Shown here piece after piece: positions 1-6,095 of a DNA stretch of 6,317 nt. Under the pieces are notes generated by a model. It saw only the letters and a list, made by a program, of their open reading frames with translations, did not search any database and was not told where the DNA came from. A program made the position numbers and the translations under genes. The stretch lies in assembly GCA_003649915.1 (NCBI GenBank), contig QMTG01000064.1, positions 1-6,317 on the forward strand, read 5' to 3'. The stretch comes from Thermoplasmata archaeon. Its GTDB lineage: Archaea > Thermoplasmatota > Thermoplasmata > B31-G17. The first letter of the stretch is position 1, and the number at the start of each line of letters is the position of its first letter.

Positions 1-1947
1 GGGGATTGGAGTACCGCGGACAACTGGAGCACGGAAGCGATAGAAGACATATTGGGAGTACTACGCCGTATTGCCGATGAGTACGAGATTGGAATATGCA
101 TAGCACTGGACGATATACACAATTGCACGGAGAACTTAGTTCAGGCATTGCGCATTATTGTTACACATTGCGGTGGCAATATTGGGGTTGTTGCCACATC
201 AAGGAAGAGAATAGGTGCTTTTTCCCTCAAGGATCTGGCCTCAGTTATTGTGGAGGTACATCTTGGCGAACTCAAGCCGGAGCACTGTGCTCAAATGCTG
301 GGTGTGGATGATGAAGGGGCTTATATTGTTCACAGGATGAGTGGCGGGATTCCCCTGCTCGTTGTGATAGGAGGCAGGATTGCTCCTGAATCGCTGGAGT
401 TCCACAGAGAGAGGTATATTGAGGGCATAATGAATATGCTGAGCAGCGATGAAAAGAATTTACTCATGTACATGTCCGCACATTTTGGAGGAGTTGACAG
501 GGAAGAGGTTGAGCGTTTGGGAAAGAATTACGTTGATGTTCTGAGAAGACTTGTGGAAAAGAATGTGGTGCTCATTGATGATGAGGGAAATTACACACTT
601 CACAGCGCCCTTCGCTCAATGATCGTGGAAAATTACGACCTCACAACATACTACAGAAAAATAGCTGAGTACTATATGCAGAGCAATGATATCGAGGACA
701 TCGTCCTCGGAATAAGGTATTTGCAGTTGGCGGGGGACCATGATGCGGTCATGAAATCTATCTGCAACAATCTTGAGTGGTTTGTTTCCCTAGAGGTAGA
801 CATGAGCGATGTTATAGGGGATATGCCAGAGGCGTATGATAGCAAGGTTCTCAGCATCCTGAGGGCTGTGAGCCTAATAGCGCTCGGGGACATAGATAAA
901 GCTATTTCCGAACTCAGAGCAGGTATTAAAAACCCCAAGTACGGATGCGAGGGGCGTAAGGAAATTATTGACGATGCGATAAACGACCTGCTTGCCAAAT
1001 GCCGAAAATATGCAGATGCTCTGCAGAGATATAAAGAATCGTTGAAAAGAATTAGGGATAAAAGGAGGGTCGTGCGCACCATCATCAAAATTGCATCGCT
1101 TTATCGAAGACTTGGGCAGTGGGATAGGGCGCTCAAGCACGCAAGAAAGGCGCTTAAGGAGGCAAAGGATGATGAGGTTATTGCAGCACACAACACCATA
1201 GCACTGATACTCATGGACATGGGGGAGATTGAAAGGGCGCAGGAGCACTTAATGCTGGCACTTAGGCACGCCGAAAAAATGAGAAATGCTCCACTGATGG
1301 CAAAAATCATGCACAACATCGGCGAGATTAAACACAGGGCTGGCGCGCACGAGGAGGCAATCCCTTACCTCAGTCAAGCCCTTGATATTTTTAAAAACGA
1401 GGGAATGGTTATGGAGTATGTTAGCGCGCTAAGGGCAATATGCGAGGAGTGCATGGAACTAGGTCTTAAAAGCGATGCTATTGATTACTGCGTAAATGGG
1501 GAGAGGTTTATCATGAGCATACGGGGTTACGAGAAATACAAGCACATGTTCCTAGAAATGTTTGCCGATTTGTTGGCGAACGCTAGCCAATTTGGAGATG
1601 CAATTGATAAACTCAAAAAATCATACGAACTTACGAAAAACCCCGAGGATAAGTGCAGGATTGCACTCAAAATCGCAGATTGCTATCTAGAATTACAAAA
1701 TTATGCGGAAGGCGAGGCCTGGGCTCGCACCGCTCAACAACTCTGCACAGCACTTCCGTATCCTGCCAACTATAAGGGAAGAATTGCATCAATGCTCAGG
1801 ATTGGAGAGGCTTATCTAGGCATGGGACTTTATGATAAATCTCTCGTCACTCTAAAAACTGCCCTTGAGATTGCAAGGGCTCACCGCGATGTTTATGCGG
1901 TAAGGGCTGTTGAGAGAGCGTTAAAAGACGTAAAGCAAAAAAGGTAA
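1..1947 (+). CDS. STAND-type ATPase with C-terminal TPR array (5' end outside window)
   Basis: The frame is open from base 1 with no convincing start, so this is the C-terminal ~648 residues of a longer protein. Seen in order: a Walker B strand GICIALDD (bases ~91-114), a sensor-like strand VVATSRKR (~190-213), a GGIPLLV segment (~343-363) matching the GxP motif that ends STAND nucleotide-binding modules, then a winged-helix-like region ending in LHSALRS (~430-640). From about base 1000 to the stop come roughly seven or eight TPR helical hairpins, such as ASLYRRLGQWDRALKHARKA (from ~1093) and IGEIKHRAGAHEEAIPYLSQ. The Walker A P-loop is not in the window. This order is that of MalT/AP-ATPase/NACHT-like STAND proteins, in which the repeats hold the ATPase off until a signal binds. 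The ligand and output domain are unknown. No signal peptide or membrane segment is visible in this part. It lies 36 nt upstream of porG on the same strand; a functional link is not shown. Confidence 0.8.
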   Translation, partial: GDWSTADNWSTEAIEDILGVLRRIADEYEIGICIALDDIHNCTENLVQALRIIVTHCGGNIGVVATSRKRIGAFSLKDLASVIVEVHLGELKPEHCAQMLGVDDEGAYIVHRMSGGIPLLVVIGGRIAPESLEFHRERYIEGIMNMLSSDEKNLLMYMSAHFGGVDREEVERLGKNYVDVLRRLVEKNVVLIDDEGNYTLHSALRSMIVENYDLTTYYRKIAEYYMQSNDIEDIVLGIRYLQLAGDHDAVMKSICNNLEWFVSLEVDMSDVIGDMPEAYDSKVLSILRAVSLIALGDIDKAISELRAGIKNPKYGCEGRKEIIDDAINDLLAKCRKYADALQRYKESLKRIRDKRRVVRTIIKIASLYRRLGQWDRALKHARKALKEAKDDEVIAAHNTIALILMDMGEIERAQEHLMLALRHAEKMRNAPLMAKIMHNIGEIKHRAGAHEEAIPYLSQALDIFKNEGMVMEYVSALRAICEECMELGLKSDAIDYCVNGERFIMSIRGYEKYKHMFLEMFADLLANASQFGDAIDKLKKSYELTKNPEDKCRIALKIADCYLELQNYAEGEAWARTAQQLCTALPYPANYKGRIASMLRIGEAYLGMGLYDKSLVTLKTALEIARAHRDVYAVRAVERALKDVKQKR

Positions 1948-1983
1948 ATATCAGGTTAAACATAAAGCCCCTCTGGTGGTTCA

Positions 1984-2556
1984 ATGTACGAGGTTAGGTT
2001 TCATGGCAGAGGAGGACAGGGCGCTGTCACTGCTGCAAGCATTCTTGCAATCGCTGCTTTCAAGGATGGATACGACGTGCAGTCCTTCCCGCATTTTGGT
2101 GTAGAGCGTAGAGGAGCGCCAGTCATGGCATTCACACGCCTTGACGATAAGAAGATTGAGATCAAGACTCAAGTATACAGCCCAGATTGTGTAATCGTGC
2201 TTGACACCAATTTATTGGCAACCGTGGACGTGTGCAAGGGCATTAAAAAGGGTGGAACCATAATATTGAATTCTGTGAAAGACCCTGCTGATTTTGCAGA
2301 TATGGCTAAGAGAATTGGGGGAGGGAGGATTGCGACTGTTGATGCAACAAGCATAGCCCTGCGCCATGGGCTTGGAAGCAAGACCGCACCTATTGTGAAT
2401 ACCGCCATTCTTGGCGCCTACGCCAAGGTTGTGGGTAATGTGTCCCTAGAGAGCATTGTGGACACTGTGCGGGCTGAGGCGCCAGCAAAAAAGGAGGAAA
2501 ATGCCAAGGCTGTTGAGGATGCGTATAATGAGGTAAAGGAGGAGGTGTTTGGGTGA
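1984..2556 (+). CDS. porG: Pyruvate:ferredoxin oxidoreductase, gamma subunit
   Basis: Encodes 190 residues, the usual length for the separate gamma subunit of archaeal four-subunit 2-oxoacid:ferredoxin oxidoreductases. The N-terminus has the family motif FHGRGGQG (residues 6-13), followed by FPHFGVERRGAPV (35-47), both hallmarks of the POR gamma domain, which family knowledge links to CoA binding and heterodimer contacts. The ATG at 1984 places HGRGGQG at the expected distance from the N-terminus, and GGTGGT at 1975-1980 is a plausible but short-spaced ribosome binding site. The gene opens the por operon; its stop overlaps the GTG of porD by 4 nt (GTGA), implying translational coupling. The enzyme is cytoplasmic. 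Assignment to the gamma family is secure; pyruvate rather than another 2-oxoacid is inferred from the whole operon, chiefly the beta subunit. Confidence 0.92.
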   Translation: MYEVRFHGRGGQGAVTAASILAIAAFKDGYDVQSFPHFGVERRGAPVMAFTRLDDKKIEIKTQVYSPDCVIVLDTNLLATVDVCKGIKKGGTIILNSVKDPADFADMAKRIGGGRIATVDATSIALRHGLGSKTAPIVNTAILGAYAKVVGNVSLESIVDTVRAEAPAKKEENAKAVEDAYNEVKEEVFG

Positions 2557-2837
2557 AGAGCATAACAAAAGGCGCGATAATATACGAGGCAGGTTCCACA
2601 ATCAAAAATAAAACGGGAGATTGGAGAACTTTCAAGCCTGTCATTGATATTAACAAATGCGTGAGATGCGGCCTTTGCTGGGCTTACTGCCCCGATGCTG
2701 CAATAATCAAGGCCGACGATGCAAACGCAAGACAGGGCTGGAAACCGGTCGTAGATTACGATTTCTGCAAAGGCTGTGGAATTTGTGCAAAGGAATGCCC
2801 CGTTGGGGCAATTGAGATGGTAAAGGAGGAGAAGTAA
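2553..2837 (+). CDS. porD: Pyruvate:ferredoxin oxidoreductase, delta subunit (2x[4Fe-4S] ferredoxin-like)
   Basis: Encodes 94 residues with two complete [4Fe-4S] motifs: C36-x2-C39-x2-C42-x3-C46-P and C72-x2-C75-x2-C78-x3-C82-P. This is the bacterial-type ferredoxin subunit that passes electrons from the TPP/cluster site in PorB to external ferredoxin. The ~35-residue N-terminal extension before the first cluster, containing TGDWRTFKPVID, is typical of POR delta subunits and separates it from free ferredoxins. Start: GTG at 2553, overlapping the porG stop, preceded by a strong AGGAGGAGGT (2537-2546). It is followed after a 1-nt gap by porA. No irregular residues seen. Confidence 0.93.
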   Translation: MKSITKGAIIYEAGSTIKNKTGDWRTFKPVIDINKCVRCGLCWAYCPDAAIIKADDANARQGWKPVVDYDFCKGCGICAKECPVGAIEMVKEEK

Positions 2838-2838
2838 T

Positions 2839-4029
2839 ATGGCAAAAATCGTGCTTAAGGGTAATGGCGCCGTAGCGCTTGCAATCAAGATGGCGCGTGT
2901 GGATGTTGTCGCAGCCTATCCCATCACGCCCTCCACATTCATTCCTGAGAAAATATCGGAATACGTGGCAAATGGGGAGATGGATGCAGAGTTCATACCT
3001 GTGGAGAGTGAGCACAGCGCAATGAGCGCATGCATTGGCGCATCTGCGGCAGGGCTGAGGGCAGCGACGGCGACGTCCTCGCAAGGCTTGGAACTTATGC
3101 ATGAGATGCTTTTCATAGCATCGGGAATGCGTTTGCCAATAGTCATGGGTGTTGCCAACAGAGCGTTGTCTGCACCGATAAACATATGGTGTGATCATCA
3201 GGATACAATATCTGCAAGGGACACTGGCTGGATTCAATTTTATGCGGAGAATAACCAAGAAGCCTTTGATTTAATGCTAATAGCCTTTAGGGTGGCAGAG
3301 GATGAGCGTGTTCTGCTGCCTGCAATGGTGGGGCTTGATGCTTTCATCCTGACGCACACATTTGAGCCCGTGGACGTGCCCGAGCAAAGGGAGGTTGATG
3401 ACTTCCTTCCGCCGTACAGGCCAAAACATGCTTACCTTGATCCTGAGCGCCCAATAACTCAGGGCTCTTTTGTTTATCCAGAATATTACATGGAGTTCAA
3501 GTATGGGCAATGGATTGCCATGGAGAGTGCAAGGGATGTGATAGATGAGGTATTTGCAGACTTTGCCAGTAGATTTGGAAGGAAATATGAGAAGGTGAGC
3601 ACGTTTATGTGCGATGATGCAGAGATAGTGCTAATAACAATGGGCTCTTTGAGCGGTACAGTGCGCCATGTTGTTAGGGAATTGCGAAATGAAGGAATTA
3701 AGGTAGGCGTGGCAAAGATTACAGTATTTCGCCCGTTCCCGCATAAAGAGATTATTAGGGCGGTCAAGAACGCTAAAGTTGTGGGCGTGCTTGAGAAAAA
3801 TGTGTCTTTCGGCTTTGGAGGCGCAGTATACGGCGAGGTGTTGGCTACGGTGCATGGCGAAGGCCTTGATACAAAAGTTTTGGATTTCATTGTAGGCCTT
3901 GGAGGAAGAGATGTCAGGGTTGAGGATGTGAAGGAAGTTGTGAAAATATGCTCCGACGCACTCCAGGGCAAGGCTGTTGATAAAATAAACTGGATAAACG
4001 TTGATAAGGAGGCTGTTAAAAATGCCTGA
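2839..4029 (+). CDS. porA: Pyruvate:ferredoxin oxidoreductase, alpha subunit
   Basis: Encodes 396 residues, a normal length for the alpha subunit. Visible family motifs: YPITPST (residues 27-33) in the pyrimidine-binding domain, PVESEHSAMSA (54-64), which carries the conserved glutamate that activates thiamine pyrophosphate, and WCDHQDTISARDTGW (from residue ~117), the substrate-side segment. The C-terminal part, including ITMGSLSGTVRHVVRELRNEGIKVGV and FRPFPHKEI, matches the transketolase C-terminal-like domain II. With PorB it forms the TPP-dependent catalytic unit. The ATG at 2839 has AGGAGG (2824-2829) 9 nt upstream. Its end overlaps the porB start by 8 nt. All key motifs are intact. Confidence 0.94.
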   Translation: MAKIVLKGNGAVALAIKMARVDVVAAYPITPSTFIPEKISEYVANGEMDAEFIPVESEHSAMSACIGASAAGLRAATATSSQGLELMHEMLFIASGMRLPIVMGVANRALSAPINIWCDHQDTISARDTGWIQFYAENNQEAFDLMLIAFRVAEDERVLLPAMVGLDAFILTHTFEPVDVPEQREVDDFLPPYRPKHAYLDPERPITQGSFVYPEYYMEFKYGQWIAMESARDVIDEVFADFASRFGRKYEKVSTFMCDDAEIVLITMGSLSGTVRHVVRELRNEGIKVGVAKITVFRPFPHKEIIRAVKNAKVVGVLEKNVSFGFGGAVYGEVLATVHGEGLDTKVLDFIVGLGGRDVRVEDVKEVVKICSDALQGKAVDKINWINVDKEAVKNA

Positions 4030-4909
4030 AAATTTCGAGGAATTGGAGTTGTTTGCCCCCGGCCATAGGGGATGTGCAGGATGTGGTGCATCCCAGATAG
4101 TGCGCTGGATTCTCAAAATTGCAGGACCAAATACAATATGTGTGAGTGCTACAGGATGCCTTGAGGTTTTTTCCACACCTTATCCCGAGACTGCTTGGCG
4201 CGTGCCATGGGTTCATGCTGCCTTTGAGAATGCTGCAGCAGTAGCGAGTGGTGTTGAGGCGGCAATGAAAAAAATGGGCAAAGATGTCAATATTATAGCC
4301 TTTGCCGGTGACGGTGGAACCTTTGATATAGGCTTTCAAGCGCTAAGCGGTATGGTGGAAAGGGGGCACAATGTATTATTCGTAAATTATGATAATGAAG
4401 CGTACATGAATACTGGGATACAAAGATGCTCATCCACGCCGTATGGGGCATGGACAACAACCTCTCCCCCGGGAAAGCTCACAATTGGGAAAGAGCAGAG
4501 GAAAAAGCCCATTGCTGCAATAATCGCCGCCCATGGAGCCCCTTATGTTGCAACGGCCACCATTGCGTTCCTTGAGGACTTAAAAAGAAAGGTGAAAAAG
4601 GCTCTTAGCATTAAGGGACCTAAATTTTTGCACATACTTCAGCCGTGCACTACTGGCTGGAGATTTGACCCGAGCCTTACCGTAACCATATCCAAACTTG
4701 CAGTGGAAACTGGTGTCTTTGTTCTCTGGGAAGTTGAGGACGGAGATTTCGACAACAAGTTCAGGATAACATACAAGCCGAAGAAAAGAAAGCCAGTAAT
4801 CGAGTATCTGAAACTCCAGGGCAGATTCAGACATATAATAAACAAGCCAGAGATTATTGAAGCAATTCAAAGAGAAGTTGATGAGAAGTGTGCAAAGTAC
4901 GGCTTCTAA
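4022..4909 (+). CDS. porB: Pyruvate:ferredoxin oxidoreductase, beta subunit (TPP-binding)
   Basis: Encodes 295 residues from the ATG at 4022. I prefer this to the in-frame TTG at 4001 because AAGGAGG (4006-4012) would lie inside a gene begun at 4001 but is well spaced (9 nt) for 4022, and PorB proteins normally begin just before HRGCAGCG. Motifs: C18-x2-C21, C46 in ATGCLEV and C209 in QPCTTGWR, the four ligands of the [4Fe-4S] cluster next to TPP; GDGGTFDIG (96-104) through NYDNEAYMNTG (122-132), the TPP/magnesium motif. NEAYMNTGIQ and STPYGAWTTTSP are typical of pyruvate-specific enzymes, which supports POR over VOR, KOR or IOR. Cys136 sits where I recall serine in relatives (GIQR-C-SSTPYG); this may be neutral. 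It is the last gene of the operon and its stop abuts the stop of the convergent Cgi121 gene. Confidence 0.94.
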   Translation: MPENFEELELFAPGHRGCAGCGASQIVRWILKIAGPNTICVSATGCLEVFSTPYPETAWRVPWVHAAFENAAAVASGVEAAMKKMGKDVNIIAFAGDGGTFDIGFQALSGMVERGHNVLFVNYDNEAYMNTGIQRCSSTPYGAWTTTSPPGKLTIGKEQRKKPIAAIIAAHGAPYVATATIAFLEDLKRKVKKALSIKGPKFLHILQPCTTGWRFDPSLTVTISKLAVETGVFVLWEVEDGDFDNKFRITYKPKKRKPVIEYLKLQGRFRHIINKPEIIEAIQREVDEKCAKYGF

Positions 4910-5338
4910 TCACTTCATAATATCAAGCATTGCTGTGGACTCTATGGCGCTGGAGTCAATAGCCTCAAAGTTTATCTTTCGCATGCCAAATTTTTTGATG
5001 AATGATTTAGCAAAAGCCACACAATCCTTCATCCTGCCAACACATGCCACAGTTACCCTTTGCCCTCCATCCTTTAGACCCGCAACCGCTAGAGCATCAG
5101 AAATCTGCCTTTTTCCCGAAGCGTAGAGCAATATTTCTATAGACAACGAGGACGATATATTTGTGCCATTAGCAAATGAGCGTAGGGCGTGATATACTGC
5201 GGATTTTGCATGCTCCTCGCAACGAACAAAATCGCCGTCCATGAGAGCAACGATAACATTGTGCTTCTTTGCCTCTCCTCCGCATACCTTGAGCATCTTG
5301 TCCTTATCCACAGTACCTTCATATCTCGCAACAAACAT
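4910..5338 (-). CDS. cgi121: KEOPS complex subunit Cgi121
   Basis: Encodes 142 residues, matching archaeal Cgi121 proteins in length. The diagnostic stretch is NISSSLSIEILLYASGKRQISDAL (residues 60-83) followed by AGLKDG, corresponding to the SSLSxEILLYLSGxRQIxEA signature of the CGI-121 family. Cgi121 is the outer subunit of KEOPS (Kae1-Bud32-Cgi121-Pcc1), which makes t6A at A37 of ANN-decoding tRNAs; by family knowledge it binds Bud32 and recruits the tRNA 3' CCA end. The start CAT/ATG at 5336-5338 has no ribosome binding site, but an AT-rich TATA-like block lies about 25 nt upstream, consistent with a leaderless mRNA. Other KEOPS genes are not in the window. Its stop directly abuts that of porB, and it diverges from archease. 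Confidence 0.88.
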   Translation of the reverse strand: MFVARYEGTVDKDKMLKVCGGEAKKHNVIVALMDGDFVRCEEHAKSAVYHALRSFANGTNISSSLSIEILLYASGKRQISDALAVAGLKDGGQRVTVACVGRMKDCVAFAKSFIKKFGMRKINFEAIDSSAIESTAMLDIMK

Positions 5339-5360
5339 TGCTGGGCATATATTGCAGGGG

Positions 5361-5375
5361 AATAAATTTTTTATT
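5361..5375. promoter_or_regulatory. Bidirectional TATA-like element between cgi121 and archease
   Basis: The only AT-rich block in the 59-nt divergent gap reads AATAAATTTTTTATT and is nearly self-complementary. Its centre is about 30 nt from both the archease ATG (5398) and the cgi121 ATG (5338). With archaeal initiation about 25 nt from the TATA centre, both transcripts would start within a few bases of their start codons, which fits the absence of ribosome binding sites. Whether TFB/TBP bind in both orientations is inference. Confidence 0.5.
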
Positions 5376-5397
5376 GCGCTGAGAATTCGGCCATGAA

Positions 5398-5811
5398 ATG
5401 AAATACGAGATCATAGAACATACCGCTGATGTGGGCGTTAAAGCGTACGGCGATAGCATTGAAGAATGCTTTGAAAATGTTGCCAAGGCCATGTTCGACA
5501 TTATTGTGGATGATGGTGTGGTGGATTGCGTTGTTGAAAAGGATGTTGTTATTGAAGGGCATGACTACGAAGACCTACTTTTTTCATGGCTTTCCGAATT
5601 GGTTTACATTCACCATGCAGAGCTCATGCTCTTCACCAGATTTGACGTGAAAATTGAAGAAAACAATGAGATTAAACTTAGAGCCAAGATATGCGGCGAA
5701 AAAATTGATTTCAAAAAACACAAAATAGGCCTCGATATCAAGGCTGTCACCTACCATATGCTAGAAGTGAATGCTGAGGAAGGATACGTTCAGGTAATAT
5801 TTGATATCTAG
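5398..5811 (+). CDS. Archease, RtcB tRNA-ligase cofactor
   Basis: Encodes 137 residues, the usual archease length. Signatures: the N-terminal EHTADVGVKAYGDSIEECF (residues 7-25) with the conserved Asp11, the central LLFSWLSELVYIHHAE, the GEKIDFKKHK segment, then DIKAVTYHMLEV and a C-terminal VIFDI with conserved Asp136. Archease is a small metal-binding protein that speeds guanylylation and turnover of the RNA ligase RtcB, which in archaea joins tRNA exons after intron removal. The ATG at 5398 is chosen because the ATG at 5393 meets a stop after two codons and because it places HTAD correctly. The leader is very short and without a clear ribosome binding site. The intron-bearing tRNA-Trp lies about 160 nt downstream, a fitting neighbour; RtcB itself is not here. 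Confidence 0.93.
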   Translation: MKYEIIEHTADVGVKAYGDSIEECFENVAKAMFDIIVDDGVVDCVVEKDVVIEGHDYEDLLFSWLSELVYIHHAELMLFTRFDVKIEENNEIKLRAKICGEKIDFKKHKIGLDIKAVTYHMLEVNAEEGYVQVIFDI

Positions 5812-5822
5812 GGCATAAAACA

Positions 5823-5829
5823 TATATAA
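5823..5829 (+). promoter_or_regulatory. TATA box of the eL41-tRNA-Trp unit
   Basis: TATATAA preceded by purine/A-rich sequence is the best TATA match in the window. Transcription would begin near 5850-5853, leaving a 12-15 nt leader that contains the GAGGT ribosome binding site (5854-5858) six bases before the eL41 ATG. No second promoter fits between eL41 and the tRNA, so this one probably drives both. Confidence 0.7.
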
Positions 5830-5864
5830 GGGTGCTCATTAATTACGCTCAGAGAGGTATTTGA

Positions 5865-5969
5865 ATGAAAAGGAGTTCTAGGGCCTGGAAAAAACGCGGA
5901 AAAATGCGCTGGAAGTGGAGAAAGAAAAGAATGCGCAGGATAATGAGAGAAAAGAGAATGCAAAAGTAA
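5865..5969 (+). CDS. rpl41e: 50S ribosomal protein eL41 (L41e), 34 residues
   Basis: A very short, extremely basic ORF: of 34 residues about half are Lys or Arg, with a single acidic residue (Glu29). Residues 14-34 (MRWKWRRKRMRRIMREKRMQK) line up with the core of eL41, the ~25-residue single-helix protein at the intersubunit bridge of archaeal and eukaryotic ribosomes (typical MRAKWRKKRMRRL). It has a good GAGGT ribosome binding site (5854-5858) six bases before the ATG and a consensus TATA box upstream. The first 13 residues are an extension relative to the classical protein; an internal ATG at 5904 would give the core alone but has no such site. It holds three Trp codons (W8, W16, W18) and stops 6 nt before the tRNA-Trp gene. 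Genes this small are often missed by annotation pipelines. Confidence 0.8.
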   Translation: MKRSSRAWKKRGKMRWKWRKKRMRRIMREKRMQK

Positions 5970-6013
5970 GCCCGTGGGGGCATGGTGTAGTCTGGCAACA
6001 TCGCGGGCTCCAG

Positions 6014-6095
6014 TTAGAGAGGGCGTGAGATGATTGGCAAAGGGTATGCTGAAAAAATGATGAATAACTGGAGCGATGAATCACGCCCAGAAGAT
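6014..6095 (+). other. tRNA-Trp intron with bulge-helix-bulge splice motif
   Basis: The intron is placed by a relaxed bulge-helix-bulge. Three-base bulges AG^U (6012-6014) and AU^A (6094-6096), each cut after the second base, flank a four-pair helix CUCC (6008-6011) with GAAG (6090-6093) that contains one C-A mismatch at C34. One further U-A pair (6015-6089) and a five-base asymmetric bulge AGAGA (6016-6020) lead to the 8-bp stem of the guide RNA. The splicing endonuclease would cut here and RtcB/archease would seal the exons. Junctions agree with the required tRNA fold, so the boundaries are well supported even though the helix is imperfect. Confidence 0.85.
6021..6088 (+). ncRNA. Intron-encoded C/D-box sRNA guiding 2'-O-methylation of tRNA-Trp
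   Basis: Terminal stem GGGCGTGA (6021-6028) with TCACGCCC (6081-6088). Boxes: C ATGATTG (6030-6036, matches RUGAUGA at 5 of 7), D' CTGA (6049-6052), C' ATGATGA (6057-6063, perfect), D ATGA (6076-6079, one change from CUGA). Both guide spacers (6037-6048, 6064-6075) are exactly 12 nt, the archaeal norm. By the N+5 rule the D guide base G6071 faces C34 (6010) within a 10-bp perfect duplex (6065-6074 with 6007-6016), and the D' guide base G6044 faces C39 (6097) within a 6-bp duplex (6042-6047 with 6094-6099). Euryarchaeal tRNA-Trp introns are known to guide methylation of C34 and position 39 of their own tRNA, with fibrillarin, Nop5 and L7Ae; this is a member of that class. Confidence 0.88.

Noticed and set aside
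52..54. TTG at 52 as the start of the TPR protein
   Set aside because: The frame is open to base 1 and a Walker B motif appears only 20 residues later, so the P-loop must lie upstream and the gene is truncated by the window.
1948..1983. Dedicated por promoter (TAAATATC at 1945-1952 or TTAAACATAAA at 1956-1965)
   Set aside because: Two weak candidates with different spacings; I cannot choose between them or exclude read-through from the upstream gene.
2418..2888. Long minus-strand ORFs across the por genes, also at 3486-4176
   Set aside because: They are shadows of GC-biased por codons in the opposite frame and lack ribosome binding sites or family features.
4001..4021. Upstream TTG start for porB giving seven extra residues
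   Set aside because: The AAGGAGG site would lie within the coding region and is properly spaced for the ATG at 4022; the family N-terminus also fits 4022.
4857..5126. 89-residue plus-strand ORF running through the porB end and cgi121
   Set aside because: It is antisense to a well-recognised Cgi121 gene, has no family features, and its start lies inside porB.
5812..5864. Extra gene or RNA between archease and eL41
   Set aside because: The 53 nt are accounted for by the TATA box, short leader and ribosome binding site.
5878..6084. 68-residue minus-strand ORF opposite eL41 and the tRNA
   Set aside because: It overlaps the tRNA and its intron; composition is the mirror of the Arg/Lys-rich eL41 frame, with no motif.
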